A stretch of 8,713 nt of DNA from Desulfobacteraceae bacterium. Lineage in GTDB: Bacteria; Desulfobacterota; Desulfobacteria; Desulfobacterales; Desulfobacteraceae. The stretch's first letter is position 1. Every line of letters starts with the position of its first letter. The DNA lies in assembly GCA_022712835.1 (NCBI GenBank), contig JAFLJU010000605.1, positions 1 through 8,713 of the forward strand, read 5' to 3'. Below the pieces are notes generated by a model. That model was given only the letters and a program-made list of their open reading frames with translations. It was not told the origin of the DNA and searched no databases. The position numbers and the translations under genes are program-made. Of the stretch, positions 1 through 7,070 are shown one piece after another.

Positions 1-119
1 GTAAACCAACAAAAAGAAGTAACAGATGCGAACATAAATATTTTTGTAATTTTATTCTGATGCAAAAGCATTACAATAAAAAGTGATAACTTTTTTATAG
101 GAGAGGTGTTTTTTTACTT

Positions 120-168
120 GACGAAAGCTTTAATGGGTGACGAAGCTTTAATGGGTGACCCCTGTCAC
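120..168. repeat. Tandem repeat ending in a GTGAC-N4-GTCAC palindrome
   Basis: Two near-identical units sit head to tail. GACGAAAGCTTTAATGGGT (120-138) is followed by GACGAAGCTTTAATGGGT (139-156), differing by one A. The second unit runs into a perfect hairpin, GTGAC (155-159), loop CCCT (160-163), GTCAC (164-168). The arrangement resembles REP-like palindromic elements scattered by REP-associated transposases, but no transposase is visible nearby. It could also be a regulator binding site upstream of the lipoprotein gene. The repeat and palindrome are directly visible; the function is inference. Confidence 0.6.
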
Positions 169-266
169 TCAAGAGATTAGCAATTGCATATCGTTTATGG
201 TGGTTTGAAATTGGGTTTAATATTATTTCCTTAGAAGAAATGATAGGGAGACCCAAAAAAGATTAA
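159..266 (+). pseudogene. Possible 3' remnant of an unidentified gene
   Basis: A reading frame is open from just after an in-frame TGA (156-158) to TAA (264-266), about 35 codons. It contains no start codon before a methionine near its end. The translation ends in LEEMIGRPKKD, a basic tail that looks like a protein C-terminus, preceded by an aromatic-rich stretch (AYRLWWFEIGF). It follows the repeat at 120-168 directly, so it may be the tail of a gene truncated by that element. The protein is not recognised, and a chance open frame is quite possible at this length. Confidence 0.2.
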
Positions 267-286
267 GAGTAATTAAGAGGATTTTC

Positions 287-970
287 ATGAAATTTCGGTT
301 GATGCTTTTGGTATTTTTACAGCTTGTTATTTTTCCAGGGTGCAACTCCACGACCAATGATTTTAAATCCATGTATGATAAGGCTGAGATAGCAGACAAA
401 AAAACCTTTGAAATTTTAAAATACGGGTATGCCAGGGACAGCATCACAGCCTATTTCGCCGGCAGAAAGATCCCCAATAGTGATGGGCCAAGTTTTTCAA
501 TTATCACCCCCTATTACTCAAAAGACAGATATTATATTTACTATTGTGACAACTACCGGGACGGTACTTTTTATTACACTAAAAAATCGATTGATATCAG
601 CACCTTAAAAGGGGTTGATCCAGAAAGCTTCGAAATTATCAATAATCAACACTTCATGGATAAAACCCATGTCTATCGTATGCGTCAACAAATTAAGGGG
701 GCTGACCCAAAAACCTTTACCCTGAGCAAAGAGGGATACGCATATGATAAACGGGCCGTATTTTACCGGGGATATGAGCTCTGGTACAGTAACGGTCCCA
801 GTTTTAAATATCTGGGAAACGGCTATGCCAAAGATAGAAGCCATGTTTACCATAACAGTTTAAAGGTGGATGGCGCAGATGCCTCATCTTTTGAATTGAC
901 CATAGGACAGGATCACGATGCCCGGGACAATAATCGTAAGTACAAAAAAGGAAATGCTTTCAAAGAGTAG
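287..970 (+). CDS. DKNYY-repeat family putative lipoprotein
   Basis: The 227-residue product begins with a short charged stretch and a hydrophobic signal segment (residues 4-18) ending in FPGC. Cys19 is a plausible lipidation site, although Phe at -3 and Pro at -2 make a poor lipobox. The mature part is built from about five degenerate repeats of the form 'x-YAKDRxxVYxNxxKVxGADxxSFELx', for example GYARDSITAYFAGRKI, HFMDKTHVYRMRQQIKGADP and GYAKDRSHVYHNSLKVDGAD. This is the pattern of the DKNYY family, found in envelope proteins of unknown role. The start is supported by AGAGG (276-280) six bases before ATG. The C-terminus is polar and lysine-rich. The gene stands alone: the chemoreceptor begins 155 bp downstream with its own ribosome binding site. 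No enzymatic function can be assigned; an inner- or outer-membrane location is inferred from the signal. Confidence 0.8.
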   Translation: MKFRLMLLVFLQLVIFPGCNSTTNDFKSMYDKAEIADKKTFEILKYGYARDSITAYFAGRKIPNSDGPSFSIITPYYSKDRYYIYYCDNYRDGTFYYTKKSIDISTLKGVDPESFEIINNQHFMDKTHVYRMRQQIKGADPKTFTLSKEGYAYDKRAVFYRGYELWYSNGPSFKYLGNGYAKDRSHVYHNSLKVDGADASSFELTIGQDHDARDNNRKYKKGNAFKE

Positions 971-1125
971 TGCAATCGTTTAATCTCGGGGTACTTTTCG
1001 CCCAGGGAATACAGGCATGAAGTGCTTTTAAGAAAAAGTGTGTGGATTAATTTTCGTGATTTTGATATTAAAGTAGCATATCTGAAGAAAAAAATTATGA
1101 ATACACCCTGTTAAGGAGAAACCGA

Positions 1126-3111
1126 ATGCCTAAAAATTTAAGCATAAAGGTAAAATTGTTGTTTAGCGTGACCGTTTTTGTCGTTATCCTCATGCTTGTG
1201 TCTGGATATATCAGTTCCAAAATTTCATTTAATATCATTTATGACAGAATCGTGAATCGGGAAGCGCCTGCCAGTGTTAATTATATTGCTGAAACCTTTG
1301 AAAAGAAAATGGATAAATCTTTAAGCTTGGCCAAGCTGGTTTCAGACAATCCTTATATCATCCAGTGGATTAAGGATGGTGAACCAAAAGAAGATATGGA
1401 TCAAGCCATCTCTTTTTTTAAAGAGGTGAAAAAAAACGATCTGGATTTTGTTTTTCTGGTGTCGGCCAAATCCAAGAACTACTACACCAGCGATGGGCTA
1501 TTCAAAACTGTAAGTAAGGATAATCCCAGGGACAGCTGGTTTTTCGATACCCTGAAAAGCAAGACAAAACTGGCCATTAATATTGATATTGCAGAAAATA
1601 GCAAAACTCTCATGGCATTTATTAACTTGATTGTCGGGCCTGTTGATAATCCCATTGGCGTGGCTGGAGCCGGCCTCAACCTGACCGCCCTTTCCGAACA
1701 ATTGAGCACAACTAAGTTAAGTGAGAACAGCACCGCCTTTCTCATTTCCCAGGATGGCAGTATCCAGGCCCATCCATCCGAGGAGTACGTCTCCACAATA
1801 AAAAACATCAAGAACATATCAGACAAAGGATTTCAAAAATCGATTGTCCAGGCACTTCTGACCAAGGAAAAGGGAACAAAAGAATATATTGACGATAAGG
1901 GCATTAAAAAACTTGTGGTGTTTAAAGAAATCCCCTCTTCTAATTGGAAGATTGTGTTTGAAACTCCCACAAAAGAACTGGGCAAGGGGCTGGGAAAGAT
2001 ACAGACCTATAATATCGCCATGACCCTGGTTTGTATTGCATTTTTGGTGCTGGTTTTGACACTCCTCATTAACCGGATATTAAAACCGGTAAAAGAAACG
2101 GTGATAGCTTTGGAAGATATTTCCCAGGGCGAGGGGGATCTTACCAAGCGCATTGAAGTGACCACCGGCGATGAAATAGGCACTCTTGGGACGGCCTTTA
2201 ATACCTTTTTGGACAAGCTGGCCAGCATCATTGCCAACGCGACCACTTACAGCACCAAGGTGGACGAATCCTCGGGCAAGATGCTGGATATCACTAAGGC
2301 CGTGTCTGTGGAGACGGAATCAACCTCTTCCAGAACGAAGAAGATAGCATCTTCCGCAGAGGAGGTTAACCTGGGCATGGAATCGGTGGCATCGGCCATA
2401 GAAGAGTCCAATGTCAATATTTCCATGATTGCCAGTGCCGTGGAGGAGATGAGCGCGACAATCAATGAAATCAGTCAAAAAGCAGCCAATGCCAGGAGTA
2501 TTTCGGAAAATGCCGTGTCTGTTTCCCAGGAGACCTCATCCCAGATAAAGGAGCTGGGCATTTCGGCGGATGAGATTGGCAAGGTAACAGAAACCATAAC
2601 CGATATTTCGAAGCAGACAAATCTGCTGGCCCTTAATGCAACCATAGAAGCTGCCAGAGCCGGTGAAGCAGGGAAGGGATTTGCAGTGGTTGCAAGCGAA
2701 ATCAAGGAGCTTGCAAATCAGACAACCATTGCCGCCCATGACATTAACGGCAAGATCACCGGAATCCAGACCTCCACAAACAACTCTGTTCTTAAAATCA
2801 AGGAAGTGGAATCCATCATAAACGACTGCAACGATCTCATTGGATCAATTGCAGCCGCCATTGAGGAGCAGACTGCCACAACCCGGGAGATTTCAGGTAA
2901 TATTTCACAGCTTTCCGCTGGAATGGCAGAGGTAAGTACCAATGTCAGCGGCAGTGCTTTGGCAGTAAACAGTATTACCCAGGAGATCGATGCAACTAAT
3001 CAGTCTGTGTCCGAACTTGCCAACAGCGGATCCCAGATGACTGTCAATGCAGAGGAGGTGGCAGATCTCGCCAATAAGCTTAAACAGCTGATGAATCTTT
3101 TTAAGATTTAG
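1126..3111 (+). CDS. Methyl-accepting chemotaxis protein with double-Cache-type sensor
   Basis: This 661-residue transmembrane chemoreceptor signals to the CheA/CheW array and flagellar motor. The first membrane segment is at about residues 9-28 and the second at about 296-316. Between them lies a periplasmic domain of about 265 residues with Cache features, including [11 protein letters not shown] (133-143) and [20 protein letters not shown] (151-170). A HAMP linker follows (about 317-370, with the [13 protein letters not shown] segment), then a long coiled-coil signalling domain. Its hairpin tip carries the conserved [20 protein letters not shown] core (502-521) followed by [12 protein letters not shown]. 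Glu/Gln pairs on the flanking helices (for example AIEES and AVEEM near 424-442, and AIEEQT near 578-583) are candidate methylation sites. There is no C-terminal NWETF-type CheR tether; the protein ends in NLFKI. AAGGAG (1113-1118) lies seven bases before ATG. The ligand is unknown. The family call is certain; the sensor subclass is less so. Confidence 0.95.
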   Translation: MPKNLSIKVKLLFSVTVFVVILMLVSGYISSKISFNIIYDRIVNREAPASVNYIAETFEKKMDKSLSLAKLVSDNPYIIQWIKDGEPKEDMDQAISFFKEVKKNDLDFVFLVSAKSKNYYTSDGLFKTVSKDNPRDSWFFDTLKSKTKLAINIDIAENSKTLMAFINLIVGPVDNPIGVAGAGLNLTALSEQLSTTKLSENSTAFLISQDGSIQAHPSEEYVSTIKNIKNISDKGFQKSIVQALLTKEKGTKEYIDDKGIKKLVVFKEIPSSNWKIVFETPTKELGKGLGKIQTYNIAMTLVCIAFLVLVLTLLINRILKPVKETVIALEDISQGEGDLTKRIEVTTGDEIGTLGTAFNTFLDKLASIIANATTYSTKVDESSGKMLDITKAVSVETESTSSRTKKIASSAEEVNLGMESVASAIEESNVNISMIASAVEEMSATINEISQKAANARSISENAVSVSQETSSQIKELGISADEIGKVTETITDISKQTNLLALNATIEAARAGEAGKGFAVVASEIKELANQTTIAAHDINGKITGIQTSTNNSVLKIKEVESIINDCNDLIGSIAAAIEEQTATTREISGNISQLSAGMAEVSTNVSGSALAVNSITQEIDATNQSVSELANSGSQMTVNAEEVADLANKLKQLMNLFKI

Positions 3112-3128
3112 TCCGGGCTGGTTTTTTC

Positions 3129-3165
3129 AGCGGATTTGCCATGTTTGGTGAATCCGCTTTTTTTT
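3129..3165 (+). terminator. Intrinsic terminator of the chemoreceptor gene
   Basis: The stem AGCGGATTTGCC (3129-3140) pairs with GGTGAATCCGCT (3147-3158) through ten Watson-Crick pairs and two G-U wobbles, with loop ATGTTT. It is followed directly by a run of eight T (3158-3165). It starts 18 bp after the chemoreceptor stop codon. The T-run is on the plus strand only, so it serves the chemoreceptor and not the convergent gene ending at 3214. Confidence 0.9.
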
Positions 3166-3213
3166 GGGCATCTATGTGCCATGTATGTCCATGAATAAAA
3201 TGTCTTGTCGCTT

Positions 3214-3960
3214 TTAGTTCTTGGGAACCACTCCATTCGCAGGCAGATTTGTATACTGGAAAAAATCCTTAAAAATGAGGCCCTGATCAACATTTTTTAT
3301 AGCCGCTTCCAAAAGGGCTTTTACCTTTTGTCCCCTGTCGTTTTTGTTTACTGCAAATCCGGCCTTTATGGAATCGTCAACCATCCTGTAATGAATCGTA
3401 TCAAACTTAAACTTTTGGATGGTGCTCATGGTGGCGGACCGTTCAAACAAGATAAACTCTATCCTACCGGCATTGATCATCTTCACAATATTATCCAGTC
3501 CATTGACCTTGAAATTATCAATGGGAATACCAAACATCTCACCCATGAAGCCTTCATTGCCCCTGGGAGTTCCGATGCTCATTGATGTTTTGTAGTCATC
3601 TGACGCAATCTTCCCCGGATCTTTACTGTATACATCGATCAATGTGGTGATAGACCAGTCGACATCCACGGCATATTCGTAAAAGTCGGGAGTCTCCATT
3701 TTATAGGGTGTGTGTCCAGCAAGGTCTATATCACCGGCCTTCAATGAATGTTTTACCCTGTTGTAAGGCATGATCCTTATTTTGAATATCAAATCAGTCT
3801 GCTTTTCAATTTGCCTTAGCATATCAATGGTATATCCCGTATCTTTGTTTATAATTAGCGGTGGCAATGGTTCTAAACCAATCACTATTTCTTCGGAAAA
3901 TGTAGGTTGACTCATGGTCAAGGTGATAAAAAGACTTACAAGTACTTTTAAAAGTTTCAT
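3214..3960 (-). CDS. Periplasmic solute-binding protein, family 3 (SBP_bac_3-like)
   Basis: The 248-residue product has a signal peptide (basic start, hydrophobic residues about 4-17, likely cleavage after TFS, residues 20-22). The mature protein follows the two-lobed type II binding fold: EEIVIGLEPLPPLII at the start, GYTIDMLRQI (42-51), MPYNRVKHSLKAGDIDLAG (64-82), IGTPRGNEGF (129-138) and a GLDNIVKMINAGRIEFIL segment (154-171). Amino-acid-binding members usually carry Arg after the first-lobe Thr motif and Asp in the second-lobe 'GxxDa' motif. Here the matching stretches read GHTPYKMETPDF and GRIEFILFE, so the ligand is probably not a standard amino acid. No permease or ATPase gene is adjacent, so it may be an orphan binding or sensory protein. 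GGAGG (minus strand, 3971-3967) lies six bases before the start codon. It is convergent with the chemoreceptor gene, and a functional link is speculative. Confidence 0.88.
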   Translation of the reverse strand: MKLLKVLVSLFITLTMSQPTFSEEIVIGLEPLPPLIINKDTGYTIDMLRQIEKQTDLIFKIRIMPYNRVKHSLKAGDIDLAGHTPYKMETPDFYEYAVDVDWSITTLIDVYSKDPGKIASDDYKTSMSIGTPRGNEGFMGEMFGIPIDNFKVNGLDNIVKMINAGRIEFILFERSATMSTIQKFKFDTIHYRMVDDSIKAGFAVNKNDRGQKVKALLEAAIKNVDQGLIFKDFFQYTNLPANGVVPKN

Positions 3961-4003
3961 CTCAATCCTCCATTCAAATAGTTAATAAATACCCATAATA
4001 ATG

Positions 4004-4027
4004 GAAATCGCCACGGATTTCTTTTTT
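4004..4027 (+). terminator. Weak terminator-like hairpin upstream of the binding-protein gene
   Basis: GAAATC (4004-4009) and GATTTC (4016-4021) form a six-pair stem with loop GCCACG, followed by six T (4022-4027). The T-run makes it plus-oriented, yet no plus-strand gene precedes it. On the minus strand it would lie in the leader of the binding-protein gene. It may limit antisense transcription, or it may be chance. Apart from this, the 267-bp gap between the binding-protein and LysR genes is AT-rich and shows nothing else that I can support. Confidence 0.3.
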
Positions 4028-4227
4028 AGAATTCAAGTTTTCGTTTAAATGTGTATCAGGGAGTGCTGCTACAATGTAGGATAACATTGAATTTGTAATA
4101 TTCCAAATGAATTTTTCTTTAACGTGTTGCTGGCTTTAAATATACAACAATAGCCGGAAATGGTGGCCCAAACAAGCACTCTTTTTTGGCAAACCACAAC
4201 CGCTTTTTGAACCATAAACCCGCCGTC

Positions 4228-5109
4228 TTACCCAGGCAATCTCCAAACTGTATCGTGGAGTTGGAGCATGGCCTCAATAATCGGGTCATTACGCCGGATT
4301 TCAAGAAAGGCAAACAGCAGGTCAACGCATAGGGGCTCTCCCTGCCAGAGGGCGATCTGTCCTTTCCGATGGGCCGCCTCGGCCTCACCCCGTTCCATGA
4401 AGCCCAGACCTGCACCGGCCCGGATCAGCCGAATCATGGCATCGTCATCAGCTTCCACAGCAATGTTCAGTTCTTTTTGACCCAGGTAGAAATGCTGGCG
4501 GATAAGCCTGCCCATCCGGCAGCTGTCTGTGTTGACCACCCAGGGAAGATCTGCAATTTTCTGAATGTCAGAATTTTCCAACTTCTGCTGCCAGGAAGAA
4601 GGTCCGACAACTATAAACTCCAACTTGCCAAGGTGCCTGGTCTGGATGCCAGGTGATATGGCCTCATCCAGAAGATACCCACAGATAATGGCATCGGCCT
4701 TAAGTGCTTTTTCCACCCGCTGGGAAGATTTCTGGATGAGTTGGAATGTCAAACCCGGGTAAAGAATCCTGCCTTCCTCAAACAACCGGGTGACCCGAAG
4801 CAGATCCGGCTGGACATTCATCCCGATTCTCACATTTCCCACCAGTTCTCCCTTGAGCTTTTTAGCTAGGCTCATCAGATCCCGGGAGGAGTCCAGAATG
4901 GATAAAGCCTTTTCCAGCAATTCCTCTCCCTTCCCCGTGAGATGCATCCCTTTTTTACTCCGGTCAAACAAAGTGATGCCCAGTTCCTGTTCCAAAGCCT
5001 TGATATGGGCGCTGACCGAAGGTTGACTGGTATTGAGTCGTTGGGCTGCCCGGGTCAGGTGTTCTTCTTCGGCAACGGCAACAAATGTACGGATTTGATA
5101 GAGTTCCAT
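4228..5109 (-). CDS. LysR-type transcriptional regulator
   Basis: The 293-residue protein has the standard LysR layout. A winged helix-turn-helix spans residues 1-60, with the diagnostic stretch LTRAAQRLNTSQPSVSAHIK (18-37) followed by LEQELGITLFDR and LTGKGEELL. A linker helix follows (about 60-88). The effector-binding domain (about 90-290) begins GNVRIGMNVQPDLL and includes the AGAGLGFM segment (232-239) near the effector cleft. Length is normal for the family. GAGGA (minus strand, 5120-5116) sits six bases before ATG. It is transcribed away from a small plus-strand gene that starts 130 bp away, the usual arrangement for a LysR regulator and its target, although that neighbour now looks frameshifted. 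The effector and regulon cannot be read from the sequence. Confidence 0.95.
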   Translation of the reverse strand: MELYQIRTFVAVAEEEHLTRAAQRLNTSQPSVSAHIKALEQELGITLFDRSKKGMHLTGKGEELLEKALSILDSSRDLMSLAKKLKGELVGNVRIGMNVQPDLLRVTRLFEEGRILYPGLTFQLIQKSSQRVEKALKADAIICGYLLDEAISPGIQTRHLGKLEFIVVGPSSWQQKLENSDIQKIADLPWVVNTDSCRMGRLIRQHFYLGQKELNIAVEADDDAMIRLIRAGAGLGFMERGEAEAAHRKGQIALWQGEPLCVDLLFAFLEIRRNDPIIEAMLQLHDTVWRLPG

Positions 5110-5157
5110 GAATCATCCTCAGGTTTCATCGGTTTTTCCGAAGGTTTGAATCAGGTA

Positions 5158-5185
5158 ATACTATTATCTTTTTGTTTTTAGTCAA
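5158..5185 (-). promoter_or_regulatory. Possible sigma-70 promoter of the LysR gene
   Basis: On the minus strand TTGACT (5185-5180) is followed after 16 bp by TAGTAT (5163-5158), matching five of six and four of six consensus bases. It would give a leader of about 40 nt before the LysR start. A plus-strand TATATT (5188-5193) overlaps this region and could serve the divergent small gene, though no good -35 hexamer precedes it. The spacer is A-rich (plus-strand T-rich), as is common in LysR intergenic regions. Confidence 0.35.
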
Positions 5186-5239
5186 CCTATATTCTTTTTC
5201 GCACTCACACCAACCATCAACAGAGGAGAACAAAAAACT

Positions 5240-5568
5240 ATGCACCCTATTGTTTTTAATTTCATGATCAAGGAACGCATCAAAGATATGACGGCTGAAT
5301 TGGAAAAAATCCGGGTGATAGCGTTGGCTGAAAAGGAACTGTTAGAATCTAAAAAATGTAACAAAGAGACTTCGATCAGGAAAGCTGGCAGCAGGCCTTG
5401 GTGGTTTCCCTTCCCCAAAAGGCCCGGGTGAGAATAGAGCTGGCTCCAGAAAAGATAATTTTGCTTGGCAGCCTTAAATCTCTTTATCAATTCAAAATAT
5501 CCGGCCCCCATATTGTATTGACTCAGATTTGTAATGCCTCTCGTATTAATGCTCTGATGCTCCGATGA
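5240..5568 (+). pseudogene. Small unidentified gene divergent from LysR, probably frameshifted
   Basis: From ATG 5240, preceded by AGAGGAG (5222-5228) at a slightly long spacing of 11 bases, a frame of 63 codons runs to TGA (5429-5431). Its first 40 or so residues form a charged amphipathic helix (IKERIKDMTAELEKI, LAEKELLESKK), and it then turns into an improbable SRPWWFPFPKRPG tail. In the -1 frame an open stretch from 5362 to TGA (5566-5568) reads DFDQESWQQALVVSLP, QKARVRIELAPEKIILLGSL and onward, with G/C-rich third positions like a real gene. Re-reading one base near 5368 joins the two into about 109 residues. No programmed-slip heptamer fits at the junction, so a one-base deletion is likelier than recoding. 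Its end overlaps the antisense TetR remnant. The protein family is not recognised. If the first frame alone is real, the gene is 5240-5431. Confidence 0.5.
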
Positions 5569-5888
5569 ATATAGACCGCGAAATTTTTAGCATCAATGGA
5601 TTGGAATTGGGTAAACCAGGACATAATAAGTCCACTGTATGATGCAGAAACAGCTTGGGCAAGTATCGGAATTGGAATGCTGCAATTCTCATCTGTATAG
5701 GCACTTCGCAACCTATCTTCAATCGTTTTTGTTAACAATTGGGTGATATGATTTATCAGGTAATCCAGGTCATTACCCAGCTTATAGTTCAATGAAAAAG
5801 GGTTTCTCCCAAGCTCCTGATATTTTATTAAAAAAGAAAGCCATTCCGATGGCGGAGCATATTTAATGTTATGTTTAACATTAGACAT
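5523..5888 (-). pseudogene. TetR-type regulator C-terminal domain lacking the DNA-binding half
   Basis: The 121-residue frame resembles the all-helical ligand and dimerisation domain of TetR-family repressors. It shows a helix with LIKYQELGRNPFSL, a long helix DYLINHITQLLTKTIEDRL, then PILAQAVSASYSGLIMSWFT (73-92) and a final helix IHRSIRALIREAL. This is the order seen in the last 120 or so residues of family members of about 190 residues. The N-terminal helix-turn-helix of about 60 residues is absent. In-frame TGA lies seven codons before the ATG, and only 98 bp separate it from the next gene, too little to hold the missing half in any frame. There is no convincing ribosome binding site. It is best read as a truncated gene; a stand-alone effector-binding protein is possible but less likely. 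The fold assignment comes from sequence pattern only. Confidence 0.6.
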
Positions 5889-5986
5889 ATCAGATTGTTT
5901 GTCTCTTTCTCAAATGAATTTTTTAATTTACTATTTTTACCGAAAGAACAAAAGACTAAATAATTTTAATAAGGAAAATTCGAAAA

Positions 5987-6589
5987 ATGAAACCGGAATC
6001 ATCAATCCATAAAACAAAAAACACACACAATACAAGATCTTTTCGTTATAAAGCAGGTGTGATCATGAAAGCAATTTTAACTATCCGCGACATTTTTCTT
6101 TTAAAGATTTACAAACACACCCCCCTTAACCCAAAACAAAATTCAGTTGAGGACATCATCAACTATATGGAAATAAAAGACAACCTGTCGTCTTCAGGCC
6201 TGCCAACAGATCTCCAGTTTTCAATTATTCAAAAAGCTGGATACACTACCGTCATAAATCTTACGACAAATGATTTTGTCGAAAGTTCGCCTAAGAATGA
6301 GGCCGAGCTTGTCACCAAGTTGGGAATGAAATACCATCATATTCCTGTGGATTTTTATAACCCTGACTGGGAAGACTTTGATTTGTTTGTCAAAATCATG
6401 AAAGGTTTATCCGGTGAAAAAGTGTGGGTCCATTGTTTAGTAAATGCCCGAGCGTCGTCATTTTTATACAAATACCGTGTTACAATGCTTGGTGAGGATA
6501 GACAGGATGCGTTGTGGGATCTTCGTGAGATATGGGAACCCTTTGGTCCCTGGAAACATTTCGTATATGATGACGGACCAACCGCTTAG
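5987..6589 (+). CDS. Protein tyrosine/dual-specificity phosphatase-like protein with atypical P-loop
   Basis: The 200-residue protein matches small bacterial cysteine phosphatase-like proteins of the DSP/BLH type. It has SSSGLPTDLQFSIIQKAGYT (68-87), VINL (89-92), MKYHHIPVDFYNPDWEDFDL (114-133) and the active-site region VWVHCLVNARASSFL (146-160). The expected signature is H-C-x5-R-[ST]; here His149-Cys150 is followed by Arg155 after only four residues, with no central Gly. As I recall, a subgroup of this family carries the same HCxxNxRxS form, so this may be a family trait rather than a mutation. Asp122 and Asp127 are candidate general acids. The conserved tail EIWEPFGPWKHF is present. Two starts are possible: ATG 5987 (AAGGA at 5971-5975, 11-base spacing) or ATG 6065 (AGGTG at 6055-6059, five-base spacing). 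The second gives 174 residues and removes a polar 26-residue N-terminus that looks non-homologous. Substrate unknown. Confidence 0.75.
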   Translation: MKPESSIHKTKNTHNTRSFRYKAGVIMKAILTIRDIFLLKIYKHTPLNPKQNSVEDIINYMEIKDNLSSSGLPTDLQFSIIQKAGYTTVINLTTNDFVESSPKNEAELVTKLGMKYHHIPVDFYNPDWEDFDLFVKIMKGLSGEKVWVHCLVNARASSFLYKYRVTMLGEDRQDALWDLREIWEPFGPWKHFVYDDGPTA

Positions 6590-6731
6590 GAAAATTAGTT
6601 GATATATTGCCCTCTTAACAAATCAAACAATCATCATATCCACCTAAAGTGCCCATTGTCGATAGCGTGTGTATATGGTAGAACTTATACTCATGGAAAT
6701 TCATACAGATTATTATTCATTAATACCCTGA
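6590..6731. other. Non-coding flank between the phosphatase-like gene and the insertion sequence
   Basis: This AT-rich stretch follows the phosphatase-like stop codon and reaches the distal inverted repeat of the insertion sequence. I see no convincing gene, terminator or RNA in either strand. Confidence 0.5.
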
Positions 6732-6743
6732 TATGGTTGACAC
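6732..6743 (+). repeat. Inverted repeat at the distal (3') end of the insertion sequence
   Basis: TATGGTTGACAC is the exact reverse complement of 8463-8474. It overlaps a second small palindrome, TTGACA-CT-TGTCAA (6737-6750), so on the transposase strand this end carries an outward-pointing TTGACA (6750-6745). That is a perfect -35 hexamer, as found at the ends of elements that assemble a promoter when circularised. Confidence 0.65.
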
Positions 6744-6837
6744 TTGTCAATAGGAAATAACATCCCCTGGCCTCTTTTTTTTAATGTCAAATTCAAGAAG
6801 ATCATACTCCTTTTTAAAATTTTATTGTCGGGGGCGG

Positions 6838-7001
6838 TGTCATCAATTAACGACGGTTGATCAGTCTGATATACGCGGGTTGGTTACCGCATGAATTGGC
6901 TTCGTCGTGGAGCTGCCCTTATCTATTCTCGGGAGTTTCAGTGATAGTTACCTATTCCCATAGTGTAAACTGGGTTTCTCCAACCGTGACAGCGCACCCG
7001 C
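6838..7001. ncRNA. Structured non-coding stretch of unknown identity inside the IS 3' arm
   Basis: This stretch has visibly higher GC content than its surroundings and no sustained reading frame. Complementary segments nest within it: ATCAA (6842-6846) with TTGAT (6857-6861), the near-palindrome ATCAGTCTGAT (6860-6870), GCGG (6875-6878) with CCGC (6887-6890), and long-range GCGGGT (6875-6880) with ACCCGC (6996-7001). GGTTGG (6878-6883) can pair with CCAACC (6980-6985), which competes with the last pairing. It may be part of the element's guide RNA, a second RNA, or a fragment of another element. It does not match a riboswitch or group II intron that I can recall. The pairing is visible; expression and strand are not known. 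Confidence 0.3.
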
Positions 7002-7070
7002 AATAAAATCTAAAAATTATGTGGTTATTTTTCCATTAATTTCCTTGGCCCCCATGCGCTTTAATGTTAA

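Noticed and set aside
44..76. Inverted repeat TTGTAAT/ATTACAA near the window start as a terminator
   Set aside because: The stem is AT-only with a large internal loop and no proper T-run follows it; no upstream gene is visible.
3205..3585. A 126-codon plus-strand frame
   Set aside because: It lies wholly opposite the well-supported binding-protein gene, apart from its first nine bases, and has no recognisable content or start signal.
5351..5370. Programmed -1 frameshift site in the small gene
   Set aside because: The A-run lies before an in-frame stop of the -1 frame (5359-5361), so slippage there could not join the frames, and no heptamer fits later.
5182..5511. A 109-codon minus-strand frame antisense to the small gene at 5240
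   Set aside because: It has no ribosome binding site, unnatural composition, and lies opposite a plus-strand frame with a good ribosome binding site and coding-like third positions.
6838..7001. Group II intron or riboswitch fragment
   Set aside because: No GUGYG start, domain V hairpin or known aptamer core could be found; only general pairing is visible.
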